64,000 nt of DNA from Psychroflexus torquis ATCC 700755 (GTDB lineage Bacteria > Bacteroidota > Bacteroidia > Flavobacteriales > Flavobacteriaceae), in NCBI RefSeq assembly GCF_000153485.2, contig NC_018721.1, positions 2,666,001 through 2,730,000 on the forward strand, written 5' to 3'. The position numbers were made by a program, and so were the translations under genes. Of the stretch, positions 44,939-58,148 are shown piece after piece; the stretch's first letter is position 1; each line of letters starts with the position of its first letter. The notes under the pieces were generated by a model. The model was not told where the DNA came from, did not search any database, and saw only the letters and a list, made by a program, of their open reading frames with translations.

Positions 44939-45778
44939 GCGCTGCTTAATTTTATGCCATCTATATTTTCTAATAAAGGCTCCTTCTTTTTCATTGATTA
45001 AGAAGGAGTTTTTTTTGTAGTTAGATTTTAAATAAGCGAGCATTGCTTTATAGAAAAAATCTAGTTTCTTTTTATTTAATGCCATTTTAAAACAGGTTAG
45101 AAAGGCTAATGCCAAACTATATCGCATTCTAAATAGAGAGATTCCAAAAACTTTTGGTAGACTTTTAGAGTAATGAAGTCCAGTGGGCTTAAGATGTTTT
45201 ACAATTAGTGAATTTTTGGTTTCTACGTCCCATCCATAATATCTCGCCTTCATCTCATCAATCGTGTCCCAGCCCATAGCAGAGGTCAAGCCTCCAATAT
45301 CCCTAAAGCAACTTTGGTGATAAGATTTTAAGGCTCCACGGATATGATCTGGATTGGTTAATTTTTCAATCTGCCAGACTCCATCAATTTCGATACTACA
45401 AAACCCTGCAAACATACCGAGTTTTGAGTTGGCTTCAAAAGCTTTATGTAAGGTTTCTAAATAATGATTTGGAAAAATAAGATCTGCATCAAACTTACAG
45501 AGGATATCATAGGAGCTAGCTAAACCAGCTAGACCAAAATTAAAAGCCTCTACAATTTTACTTCCAGGTTCATGGCTATAGCTTTTTTCTCTTGAGGTGT
45601 AGGTTAAATTCTCATGGGCAGAAGATAAGCTACTTAAAATTTCGGGTGTTTTATCTGTAGATCCGTCATCGACCACCAAAATATGTTTTGCCGAATAGAT
45701 TTGATTCACCAATGAGGTCAAACATTTTTCAATATGGGCTTCTTCGTTATAGGCAGGAATAATAATGACGATGTCCAC
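44930..45778 (-). CDS. Family 2 glycosyltransferase
   Basis: The 282-residue GT-A fold enzyme has the nucleotide-sugar site IIIPAYNEE...VVDDGSTD and the metal-binding Asp-x-Asp in LCKFDADLIF. There is no transmembrane helix at the C-terminus, so it is probably peripheral. It is the last of three leftward genes (ketoacyl synthase, methyltransferase, glycosyltransferase) separated by 7 and 3 bp, which suggests modification of one lipid or polysaccharide product. Donor and acceptor sugars cannot be read from sequence. Confidence 0.85.
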   Translation of the reverse strand: MDIVIIIPAYNEEAHIEKCLTSLVNQIYSAKHILVVDDGSTDKTPEILSSLSSAHENLTYTSREKSYSHEPGSKIVEAFNFGLAGLASSYDILCKFDADLIFPNHYLETLHKAFEANSKLGMFAGFCSIEIDGVWQIEKLTNPDHIRGALKSYHQSCFRDIGGLTSAMGWDTIDEMKARYYGWDVETKNSLIVKHLKPTGLHYSKSLPKVFGISLFRMRYSLALAFLTCFKMALNKKKLDFFYKAMLAYLKSNYKKNSFLINEKEGAFIRKYRWHKIKQRLF

Positions 45779-45781
45779 GGC

Positions 45782-46306
45782 TTAAGATTTTCTTTGGCAA
45801 TATACCAAGTAATATCTAGGAGTAATTAGTCTAAGTAATGGTCTAAAGCCAATTTTTCGGACGGGATGGGTAAAGGTTTTAGCTTCTATGATTTCCCAGC
45901 CCGCTTTTTTTAATAACCAATTGAATTGCCAAGTTTCAAATTCGTGATAATGCCTGTCCCATGGATCAGTTTTACTTTGATAGGCTTTCGAAAACCAAAG
46001 TTTGAGAGGAACACTAGCAAATAGATGCTCACTCTGTACACTTTTTAGAATTTCTAATGGAGATAAGAGGTGTTCAAAAATTTCAAAAGCAGTCGTTATT
46101 TTTGCTGAAGAAGAGAAAAGTTGATTTCGATCTACATCTAAATCTTGACCTTTAGTATTTTCAACAGAAAACCCTTCCGCAGTCATGAGTTTTGAAAATG
46201 GATTTTCAACCCCAAGATCTAAAATCGTAGAAGGCGAATGAGCATGACTTTTTAAAAACTCCATGGTAATGTTGAAACGCTTTTCTGGGTAATGCTTTTC
46301 GTACAT
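45782..46306 (-). CDS. Class I SAM-dependent methyltransferase-like protein
   Basis: The 174-residue protein begins after the first strand motif region with ILDLGVENPFSKLM, a degenerate form of the glycine-rich SAM loop (DLGxGxG), then ITTAFEIFEHLLSPLEIL, the usual post-motif Glu-His-x-x-x-Pro of UbiG-like enzymes, and YHEFETWQFNWLLKKAGW. It is shorter than typical (200-250) and the SAM loop is unusual, so activity is uncertain. It lies in an operon with the ketoacyl synthase (upstream) and the glycosyltransferase (downstream). Confidence 0.7.
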   Translation of the reverse strand: MYEKHYPEKRFNITMEFLKSHAHSPSTILDLGVENPFSKLMTAEGFSVENTKGQDLDVDRNQLFSSSAKITTAFEIFEHLLSPLEILKSVQSEHLFASVPLKLWFSKAYQSKTDPWDRHYHEFETWQFNWLLKKAGWEIIEAKTFTHPVRKIGFRPLLRLITPRYYLVYCQRKS

Positions 46307-46313
46307 GGACAGT

Positions 46314-47375
46314 CTAGATTTCGTAGACTATAGCATTTATGTTCATACCTGCACCAACACTAGCAAACATAATGGTATCTCCAAGCTTTAAACTTTCGTG
46401 TTCAAAATTTCCTTTTAAAAACATGTCGTATAAAGTAGGTATGGTTGCCACGCTACTGTTTCCAAGTTTATTGATGCTCATCGGCATGATGTCTGAAGGC
46501 GTTTCTTTGTCAAACAGCTTAAAGAATCTATGGACAATAGCCTCGTCCATTTTTTCATTAGCTTGGTGGATAAAGATTTTTTTCAAATCAGTAATGGATT
46601 TGCCACTTTCTTCTAAACACGACTTCATCGCTTCAGGAACTTTAGATAATGCGAAATTATAGATTTTTCGACCGTACATTTTTATGTAGGCTCGATCATC
46701 TTCGCGTTTAGGTGAAAAGGATTTATCAAAGTAGATATAATTGGCCTCTGTCTTAGCATAGGTTGCTGACTTGTGTGCTAAAATACCACCAGACGAATCT
46801 ATATTCTCAAAAACGGTAGCACCAGCACCATCAGAGTATATCATACTATCCCTATCATTGGGATCAACCACTCTCGAAAGGGTTTCTGCGCCAATGATCA
46901 AGCACCGCTTAGCCATTCCTGCTTTCATAAAGGCAAAGGAATGTATACAACCTTCTATCCAACCGGGGCAACCAAAGAGTAAATCATAGGCTACACAGCT
47001 TGGATTCTCAATTTGTAACTTTTCTTTGACGCGGGAAGCAATGCTTGGAACTGTATCTGCTTGTTGCTTATCGTGACTTACATCCCCAAAATTATGGGCA
47101 ACGATAATATAATCTAGAGTTTCTGGATCTATACCTGAATCTTTTATAGCTTTTTCAGCGGCAAATGTTGCTATGTCTGACATGTTAAGTTCGCTACCAA
47201 CATATCGTCGTTCCTCAATGCCAGTGATAGCTTTGAATTTTTTGATAATGACTTCAGGGGGAGCATCAAAAGCAGTTTCATCTTGATTGAAAAATTCACT
47301 TTTCAAAAAGTCTTCATTCTTTTTGATTATATCTGGGATATAGCTTCCAACACCAACAATTTTAATATTATTCAT
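46314..47375 (-). CDS. 3-oxoacyl-ACP synthase III (FabH-like) family protein
   Basis: From the ATG at 47375 the chain has 353 residues. The thiolase-fold catalytic triad is present: Cys126 (LLFGCPGWIEG), His in FIHQANEKMD and Asn in INKLGNSSVAT. FabH starts fatty-acid chains by joining an acyl-CoA to malonyl-ACP, but the paralogues outside fab operons often act in lipid or secondary-product synthesis. Its operon with a methyltransferase and a glycosyltransferase favours that. An upstream in-frame ATG (47408) lies within a 7-bp inverted repeat region and is less likely. Confidence 0.82.
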   Translation of the reverse strand: MNNIKIVGVGSYIPDIIKKNEDFLKSEFFNQDETAFDAPPEVIIKKFKAITGIEERRYVGSELNMSDIATFAAEKAIKDSGIDPETLDYIIVAHNFGDVSHDKQQADTVPSIASRVKEKLQIENPSCVAYDLLFGCPGWIEGCIHSFAFMKAGMAKRCLIIGAETLSRVVDPNDRDSMIYSDGAGATVFENIDSSGGILAHKSATYAKTEANYIYFDKSFSPKREDDRAYIKMYGRKIYNFALSKVPEAMKSCLEESGKSITDLKKIFIHQANEKMDEAIVHRFFKLFDKETPSDIMPMSINKLGNSSVATIPTLYDMFLKGNFEHESLKLGDTIMFASVGAGMNINAIVYEI

Positions 47376-47395
47376 TTGTGAATACTTTTTATAGC

Positions 47396-47416
47396 AAGTT
47401 ACTTTCAATGTAACTT
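47396..47416. promoter_or_regulatory. Inverted repeat before the ketoacyl-synthase operon
   Basis: AAGTTAC-N7-GTAACTT is a perfect 7-bp inverted repeat 21-41 bp before the ATG, just downstream of a TAATTTTG -7-like element on the minus strand (47434-47441). It could be a repressor site or a leader hairpin. Confidence 0.35.
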
Positions 47417-47472
47417 AATTGTAAATATATAGACAAAATTAATCTATTTTCAAGTCTATTTTGAATTTGATT

Positions 47473-48382
47473 TTAGACAACTTCAAATTTTATATATATT
47501 TTTTTGTTTAAAAAGTTCTCTTTATAGTCATTCAGAATTTCTGATCTCTCCTTATATAGTCTGAAGTAAATTAAGTAAAAGGTGATAAATGAAAGCATCG
47601 TAAAAAATGCTAAAATAACCATAGATAAATCTTGAGTTTCACTAAGCCTACCGAGATGAGGAGCCAATAGTAAAGGCATGAAGATGATACCAATTTAAAC
47701 CTATAATGTCGAAATAAATCGTTTTACCGAAATGAATTCGGCACAGGCTTTTTCGTCTGCTTTTTATTAAAAATAATTACCGTAACTCAGGCTATGCTAC
47801 TTATTTTTAATTTCAATCCATCAAAAAATAATTCAATTTATTTATACGATGTTATAAATTTAATTTGGAATAAATGGAAATAGAATTAGTAGACACAAGA
47901 AGTTGATCTAAGTAAAAGTAGTTGTCTCTTTTCTTTAATCCTTTAATTTCCTTGTGATGTTTGCGAAAATAGAAGATCAATCCAAATATAATTACTATGA
48001 TGAACACACCAGCAAGGACAAAGGGCATAGAGTCAAGTGAGATCATCGCAGAATAGATAATCAAAAAACATGCGGTTGCTAAAAACCAAAATCTCGGTTT
48101 TGATACGTTATCTCTAATTACTTTCAAAATCACTTTTTTGTAAAAGTAGGTTTTGATTTCCTTTATATAATAATCAGAAACATCTGAGAATCGAATTACA
48201 CCATAATTTTTATATGCATTTTGAAGCGCCTCTTCAAAAGAAAGAGTCTCCTCTTCTTTGATTTGCTGTAAAATGTGGTCCTCCAAATCTCTAGCAATAA
48301 GTAATCTTACATCATTAAAGTCAACGTAGTGATTTTTTGTAAACTCAATGAGTCTTAGTTTTTCAGTATGAGATAAGTTCAT
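47473..48382 (-). pseudogene. Membrane protein gene interrupted by a repeat element
   Basis: The N-terminal part (48382 to about 47872) encodes a helical soluble region (residues 1-100) and two membrane helices (about 101-142), then STNSISIY, after which the element's sequence adds a few codons and a stop. The frame resumes beyond the element at about 47685, MPLLLAPHLGRLSETQ..., with a further hydrophobic segment and a basic tail to 47473. The two halves make one protein of about 240 residues of the kind often found beside PadR-type regulators in flavobacteria; I cannot name its function. The downstream part has no start signal of its own. Confidence 0.75.
47688..47871 (+). repeat. MITE-like inverted-repeat element, copy D (inside a membrane protein gene)
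   Basis: The 184-bp copy begins TACCAATTTAAACC and ends TTTAATTTGGAATA, with the same GGCACAGGC, AAAAATAATTACCG, AATTTCAATC and ATTCAATTTATTTATACGA blocks as copies B and C but without the CTGTGCTGAGCT block. It interrupts the leftward gene at 47473-48382. Confidence 0.85.
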
Positions 48383-48406
48383 AGTTTAAAGGTATCAGGT
48401 ATAAAA

Positions 48407-48441
48407 AACCTCCTCAAGGTTAGTTCACTTAAGGAGGTTTT
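48407..48441 (-). terminator. Terminator of gcvP
   Basis: AACCTCCTTAAG and CTTGAGGAGGTT pair (one G-T), with a T-run following on the minus strand. Confidence 0.8.
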
Positions 48442-48467
48442 GAATCATTTTTCAATGGTAAGAAACT

Positions 48468-51311
48468 CTAGATATAAGCTTCTATTGGAGCACAGGTACA
48501 GGTGAGGTTCCTATCACCATATGCTTCATCAACTCGTCTGGTGGTTGGCCAAAATTTGTTTTCTGAAACAAAGGGTAATGGGAAAGCAGCTGTTTGTCGG
48601 CTGTAGTCGAAGTCCCAATGATCTGCGGTGAGCATCCCCATGGTGTGGGGTGCATTCTTCAACACATTATTAGGATTATCAACTGTACAAGTTTCTACCT
48701 CCTTTTTAATAGAAATCATAGCTTCACAAAATCTATCTAATTCTGCTTTACTTTCACTTTCTGTAGGTTCTATCATCATAGTTCCCGCTACTGGAAACGA
48801 AACTGTAGGGGAGTGAAATCCGTAATCGATAAGTCGTTTGGCAATATCTTTCACTTCAATACCATACTCTTTAAAATCTCTACAATCAATAATCATTTCG
48901 TGAGCAGCTCTTCCTTTTTCTCCAGAATACAAGGTTTTGTAATGTCCTTTTAGTCTATCTTGAATATAGTTAGCATTCAAAATAGCATACTCTGTAGATT
49001 CTCTAAGCCCTTTTTCTCCTAACATTCTGATGTAAGCGTATGAGATTAGGCATACAAAAGCAGATCCAAAAGGAGTTGCAGAAATGGAAGATATGGCATG
49101 AGTCCCACCAGTTTCTATTAAAGGATTGTTTGGTAAAAAAGGAGCAAGTTGCTTTGCAACACATATAGGACCAACTCCAGGGCCACCACCTCCATGAGGA
49201 ATAGAAAAGGTTTTGTGTAAATTTAAGTGACAAACATCTGCGCCAATTCTTCCTGGACTCGTTAAGCCTACTTGGGCATTCATATTGGCGCCGTCCATAT
49301 ATACTTGTCCACCATGTTCGTGAATAAGGGTAGTAATTTTTCTGATATCCGATTCAAAAACACCGTGAGTAGAAGGATAAGTCACCATCAAGGCCGCTAG
49401 GTTTTCGCTATGTTCTTCAACTTTAGATCTTAAATCTTCAATATCGATATTACCTTTTTCGGTGGCGTTAACTACCACGACCTTCATTCCAGCCATAACT
49501 GCACTTGCAGGGTTGGTGCCGTGAGCAGAAGAAGGCACTAAACAGATATTTCTATGAGAATCCCCTCTGGATTTGTGATAAGCACGAATCACCATTAAAC
49601 CAGCATATTCACCTTGTGCACCAGAATTGGGCTGCAATGAGGTAGCTGAGAATCCTGTGATTTCCGTTAAATAATCTTCTAAACTATTTAGGATTTCTTG
49701 ATAGCCTAAAGCTTGCTCTTTTGGAGCAAATGGATGAATATTCCCCCATTGTGGGTTGGATAAAGGAAGCATTTCTGATGCGGCATTCAGCTTCATAGTA
49801 CAAGATCCCAATGGAATCATGGAATGGTTTAAAGCTAGATCTTTTCTTTCTAGCCTTTTTATGTAACGCATCAACTCTGTTTCAGAGTGGTAGACATTGA
49901 AGACATCGTGGGTTAAAAATTCCGTTTGTCTACTTAATACACTAGAAGAGATGATACCTTCTTTTAAGTCTTCAAGTTTTAAAGTTTCTTTTTCATTCGC
50001 TTCTCCAAAAATACCGAGAATATCGTTGAGGTCCTCAAAAGAGGTGGTTTCATTTAAAGAAATGGAAACACTTTCAGAATCTGGATAATAAAAATTGATT
50101 TCTTTTTTTTCAGCTAAATCTTTAATCTTATCCGCATCAGCTTTGATAAGAATAGTATCGAAGTAAAGTTTATTCACTTGGTAGTATCCCAATTTTTCAA
50201 GAGCGTCTGATAGACTTACTGTTTTTTTATGAATTTGACTTGCAATATGCTTAAGACCTTCTGGCCCGTGGTATACAGCATACATTCCAGCCATGATGGC
50301 AAGTAAAACTTGAGCAGTACAAATATTGGAAGTTGCCTTATCTCTTTTGATGTGCTGTTCCCTAGTTTGTAAAGCCATTCTTAAAGAGGTATCTCCATTG
50401 AGATCTTTGGTAACTCCTATAATTCTTCCTGGGATGCTTCGCTTATAATCTTGTTTAGTTGCAAAGTAAGCAGCGTGTGGCCCTCCATAACCAAGCGGAA
50501 TTCCAAAACGCTGCGTGGTTCCAACGACTACATCAACTCCCCAATTCCCTGGAGCCTCAAGTAAAACAAGGCTAAGTAAATCTGCAGCGACAGCTACTTT
50601 AATGTCATTCTCTTTTGCTTTTTTGGTAAAGTTTTCAAAATCATTAATTTCTCCACATTTACCAGAATATTGAACCAGTGTACCAAAGAAACTAGAATCA
50701 AAATCAAATTCATCATATTTTCCAATGACCAATTCGATTGCTAGAGGCTCAGATCTGGTCTGTAATAAAGCTAAGGTTTGAGGTAACACATTATCACCGA
50801 CAAAAAACTTAACAACTTTATTTTTCTTTTGTCCCTTTGTTCTTACAGAATATAATAAATTCATGGCTTCAGCTGCAGAAGTAGCTTCGTCGAGTAAAGA
50901 AGCGTTGGCCAATTCCATACCTGTTAAGTCAGACACCATTGTTTGAAAATTCAGCAAGGCTTCTAGTCTACCTTGAGCAATTTCAGCTTGATAAGGAGTG
51001 TAAGCGGTATACCATCCTGGATTTTCAAAAACATTTCTTTGGATTACTGCAGGAAAAATAGCTTCATGGTAACCAAGACCTATATAAGACCTAAAAGTTT
51101 TGTTTTTTTTAGCAATAGAATTAATATGCTTAGAAAATTCATACTCAGTAAGCGGAGCGGGTAAGTCTAGCTTTTGTTCCAACTTTATATCGTCTGGAAT
51201 AGTCTCGTAGATTAATTGTCCTGTTGATTCAGCTCCAACGGCTTTAAGCATTTCTTTTATGCTCTTCCCACGAGGACCAATATGTCTTGATGCAAATGAC
51301 TCTATATTCAT
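48468..51311 (-). CDS. gcvP: Glycine dehydrogenase (decarboxylating), P-protein
   Basis: The enzyme decarboxylates glycine and passes the aminomethyl group to the lipoyl arm of H-protein (glycine cleavage system). The 947-residue single chain joins the two halves that are separate in some bacteria. The pyridoxal phosphate Lys is Lys700 (LHKTFSIPHGGGGPG), preceded by NMNAQVGLTSPGRIGADVCH. The N-terminal half has the matching but Lys-free fold (GVTKDLNGDTSLRMALQTREQHI). The gene is transcribed alone, with a TAATTTTG -7 element at 51337-51344 (minus). gcvT and gcvH are not in the window. I looked for and did not see a glycine riboswitch. Confidence 0.96.
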   Translation of the reverse strand: MNIESFASRHIGPRGKSIKEMLKAVGAESTGQLIYETIPDDIKLEQKLDLPAPLTEYEFSKHINSIAKKNKTFRSYIGLGYHEAIFPAVIQRNVFENPGWYTAYTPYQAEIAQGRLEALLNFQTMVSDLTGMELANASLLDEATSAAEAMNLLYSVRTKGQKKNKVVKFFVGDNVLPQTLALLQTRSEPLAIELVIGKYDEFDFDSSFFGTLVQYSGKCGEINDFENFTKKAKENDIKVAVAADLLSLVLLEAPGNWGVDVVVGTTQRFGIPLGYGGPHAAYFATKQDYKRSIPGRIIGVTKDLNGDTSLRMALQTREQHIKRDKATSNICTAQVLLAIMAGMYAVYHGPEGLKHIASQIHKKTVSLSDALEKLGYYQVNKLYFDTILIKADADKIKDLAEKKEINFYYPDSESVSISLNETTSFEDLNDILGIFGEANEKETLKLEDLKEGIISSSVLSRQTEFLTHDVFNVYHSETELMRYIKRLERKDLALNHSMIPLGSCTMKLNAASEMLPLSNPQWGNIHPFAPKEQALGYQEILNSLEDYLTEITGFSATSLQPNSGAQGEYAGLMVIRAYHKSRGDSHRNICLVPSSAHGTNPASAVMAGMKVVVVNATEKGNIDIEDLRSKVEEHSENLAALMVTYPSTHGVFESDIRKITTLIHEHGGQVYMDGANMNAQVGLTSPGRIGADVCHLNLHKTFSIPHGGGGPGVGPICVAKQLAPFLPNNPLIETGGTHAISSISATPFGSAFVCLISYAYIRMLGEKGLRESTEYAILNANYIQDRLKGHYKTLYSGEKGRAAHEMIIDCRDFKEYGIEVKDIAKRLIDYGFHSPTVSFPVAGTMMIEPTESESKAELDRFCEAMISIKKEVETCTVDNPNNVLKNAPHTMGMLTADHWDFDYSRQTAAFPLPFVSENKFWPTTRRVDEAYGDRNLTCTCAPIEAYI

Positions 51312-51336
51312 TTAAGATTTTTTAGAAATTTGGTCA

Positions 51337-51344
51337 CAAAATTA
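51337..51344 (-). promoter_or_regulatory. Candidate -7 element of gcvP
   Basis: The minus strand reads TAATTTTG, matching TAnnTTTG, 26 bp before the start. No convincing -33 element. Confidence 0.4.
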
Positions 51345-51435
51345 CATTATTTTAAATGAAACGATTGTTAAAGATGGATTGACTATCGTTAAGTTTTAAA
51401 GAAAATTACTTTGAATAAACTTTACTTTTGTGGGT

Positions 51436-52251
51436 ATGAATTTTTTACAACAAACCTTTAAGTTTTATATCAATTCAAGTCTTCATGTAGCGCTTGCCGT
51501 TGTCTCTTTTACAATGGTGACTTATCAGAATTTTAATCTACCAGTGGACAGTGATATAGTGGTGTTCGTTTTTTTCTCGACAGTAGTGGCTTACAATTTT
51601 GTTAAATACTATCCAGTATTAAAATTGAAGCGTGAAACCATTACTATTGAATTGAAGAGAATAGTTTTGTTGTCCCTTCTATCCATCATTCCGTTGGGAA
51701 TGATTTTAGTGACTATGACACCTGAAGTTTTTCTTTTTATCGTTTGCATGGGGATCTTAACTCTACTATATGTATTGCCTTTTTTGCCAAAGACAAAAAA
51801 CCTTAGAGATGTGAGTGGCCTAAAGATATTCGTCATCGCCTTAGTTTGGACTGGAACAACTGTGGTATTGCCTTTTTTTGAGACTGGTCAAGGTTATAAC
51901 CTTTTAGCTACAGAGACTATGTATTATGCCTTAAGTAGATTTTTCTTGATTATAGTGCTTACCATTCCTTTTGAAATCAGGGATACAAAACTTGATAGTC
52001 TGTACCTAAAAACACTTCCTCAGTGGGTAGGGGTTAGAAGTGCCAAAGTGATAGGAGTATTATTAAGTTTGTTATCCTTGTTTTTTTTAGTTTTAGGTGG
52101 GGAGGACTTATTCAGTCTTTATAATACATTATATATAGTGGTAATAGGATTCGTATTGTTCTCAAACCAAAACAATACTCTTTACTATTCTGCATTTTGG
52201 GTGGAGAGTTTTCCTTTACTTTGGTTTGTGTCGATTTTTATTTTCGGCTAA
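51436..52251 (+). CDS. UbiA-like polytopic membrane protein
   Basis: The 271-residue protein has about eight or nine membrane helices. Its overall layout resembles UbiA prenyltransferases, with SSLHVALAVVSFTMVTYQ in helix one, VVAYNFVKYYPVLK at the end of helix two and IPFEIRDTKLD in place of the second Asp motif. The first motif (NDxxDxxxD) is not preserved, so activity is doubtful. The frame could start at a GTG (51430), but the TACTTTTG -7 element at 51423-51430 overlaps it and leaves the ATG at 51436 almost leaderless. Its function is unknown. Confidence 0.65.
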   Translation: MNFLQQTFKFYINSSLHVALAVVSFTMVTYQNFNLPVDSDIVVFVFFSTVVAYNFVKYYPVLKLKRETITIELKRIVLLSLLSIIPLGMILVTMTPEVFLFIVCMGILTLLYVLPFLPKTKNLRDVSGLKIFVIALVWTGTTVVLPFFETGQGYNLLATETMYYALSRFFLIIVLTIPFEIRDTKLDSLYLKTLPQWVGVRSAKVIGVLLSLLSLFFLVLGGEDLFSLYNTLYIVVIGFVLFSNQNNTLYYSAFWVESFPLLWFVSIFIFG

Positions 52252-52340
52252 TACTTTTGATTACCAGTCCTTTACCTTCGGATAGAATTTTAATGCAAAG
52301 AAATCGCATTATTGATTAGGTTAGAAGGGAAAAAAGGTTG

Positions 52341-52348
52341 TAGTTTTG
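52341..52348 (+). promoter_or_regulatory. Possible upstream rRNA promoter element
   Basis: TAGTTTTG matches TAnnTTTG about 390 bp before the 16S gene. No TTG at a suitable distance was seen, so this is less certain than the promoter at 52493. Confidence 0.3.
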
Positions 52349-52492
52349 CACTCCGCTAAACGAGGTGTAAGAGACGCACAGAGGCGTAAGGTAATACAGA
52401 TTGGGTTATAGGGTTTGTAGAATTGGTTTTGATTTGGTTTTGATTTATTAAAGTTCTTTAAAATAAAGTTTAATTTTTTTCTTCAAAACGCC

Positions 52493-52522
52493 TTGTTAGG
52501 TTAAAAATAAGTATTAGGTTTG
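52493..52522 (+). promoter_or_regulatory. rRNA operon promoter
   Basis: TTG at 52493-52495 and TAGGTTTG at 52515-52522 are 19 bp apart, a close match to the Bacteroidota vegetative promoter. The rest of 52252-52737 is a non-coding leader. Confidence 0.6.
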
Positions 52523-52584
52523 CAACCGCTTAGAGAAGCATACGAGTTTAAGATCATTTGGATATGATTTAAACAACAAGAATT

Positions 52585-52605
52585 AAAAGTTCATTGACAT
52601 ATTGA
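52585..52605 (+). promoter_or_regulatory. rRNA leader element repeated before 16S and 23S
   Basis: AAGTTCATTGACATATTGAA occurs here and again at 54839-54858, before 23S. Such repeats in rRNA leaders are usually antitermination (boxA/boxC-like) or processing sequences. Confidence 0.5.
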
Positions 52606-52737
52606 ATTGACAATACAAGTAAGAGATTACTTGTAGAATTAGAAACATTAAGATTATACTCTAATATTAGAGTTGATTCCTGAGAATAAGATGTAAGAGT
52701 CGAATTTAAGAAAAGCGTTAAGATATATAAGATTTAA

Positions 52738-54261
<1,524 letters not shown>

Positions 54262-54382
54262 TTAGAGTATTGCATTTGATAAAATGTAATAGATGCTTTT
54301 TTAAAGGGAATCATTAAGACTTTAGTAGTAAAGTTGCTTTTGATGTTTCTAGTTGTCAATTTAATATTATTATAAGGTCTAC

Positions 54383-54456
54383 AGTCTCATAGCTCAGCTG
54401 GTTAGAGCGCTACACTGATAATGTAGAGGTCGGCAGTTCGAGTCTGCCTGAGACTA
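54383..54456 (+). tRNA. tRNA-Ile (anticodon GAT) in the 16S-23S spacer
   Basis: Acceptor AGTCTCA/TGAGACT, D-arm GCTC...GAGC, anticodon loop CTGATAA and T-arm GGCAG-TTCGAGT-CTGCC are all present. The usual companion tRNA-Ala does not follow. The last bases are repeated twice downstream. Confidence 0.97.
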
Positions 54457-54650
54457 CTTAAGTCGAGGGAAGACGAGAAGTTTATCCTGAGTAGCTACTT
54501 TTTTTATAAAAAGAGCGTATCGAAGGGAGTTGCCTGAGACTACTTAAGTCGAGGGAAGACGAGAAGTTTATCCTGAGTAGCTCTTTTTTTTTATAAAAAG
54601 GGCATATCGAAGGGAGTTGCCTGAGACTACTTAAGTCGAAGGGAGTTCAT
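54445..54650 (+). repeat. Tandem repeat of the tRNA-Ile 3' end
   Basis: TGCCTGAGACTACTTAAGTC starts at 54445 (the true tRNA end), 54531 and 54618. The first two units (86 and 87 bp) continue with GAGGGAAGACGAGAAGTTTA, TCCTGAGTAGCT, a T-run and ATCGAAGGGAGT before the next copy; the third is cut short. It takes the place where tRNA-Ala is expected. The remainder of the spacer to 54950 has only the leader element at 54839. Confidence 0.85.
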
Positions 54651-54950
54651 CTTAGATTATGATTTAGTCATATTGGCAGGATGCATATAATGCAAACAGT
54701 CATGAAGACACTAGACATCAACTTATAATATAAAACAAGTAGTATCTAATTGGTTTTAGATATTACAACAATACTCCACCATCTATTTTATGTAAATGGT
54801 TTTTATTTATCGCCTTCGGGAGATTGATAAGGGGTTGAAAGTTCATTGACATATTGAAGATATATAAGAATACGAGAGTAAGAGAATTATTATTTCTTTT
54901 AATTAAGGAGTAAGAGTACTTTAGAGTAAAATAAATAAATAATTATCGAA

Positions 54951-57802
<2,852 letters not shown>

Positions 57803-57941
57803 GAGACGATTATTAGTTTATTTTATCCTTACTTAACATCTTGTTATATATCTTTAACTATGTCACGATATTAGAATTCCCGCATTAGCTGGAACTACTT
57901 ATAAAGGTGATTGAGACGTACTCAATTAACTTTAATGATTT

Positions 57942-58049
<108 letters not shown>

Positions 58050-58056
58050 TTATACT

Positions 58057-58094
58057 AAACCCTTCATTGCTTAACGTAATGAAGGGTTTTTTTT
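58057..58094 (+). terminator. Terminator of the rRNA operon
   Basis: AAACCCTTCATT and AATGAAGGGTTT form a perfect 12-bp stem around nine bases, followed by T. Confidence 0.9.
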
Positions 58095-58148
58095 GTTTAT
58101 AGGATTTCCTAAATCCTCATTCTATTTAGTATTTTAGCATAAAAAAAC

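Noticed and set aside
51312..51429. Glycine riboswitch before gcvP
   Set aside because: The 118-bp gap is too short and lacks the paired glycine-aptamer pattern; only a -7 element is visible.
54457..54950. A missed tRNA-Ala in the rRNA spacer
   Set aside because: No TGC-anticodon cloverleaf was found; only the tandem repeats and a leader element are present.
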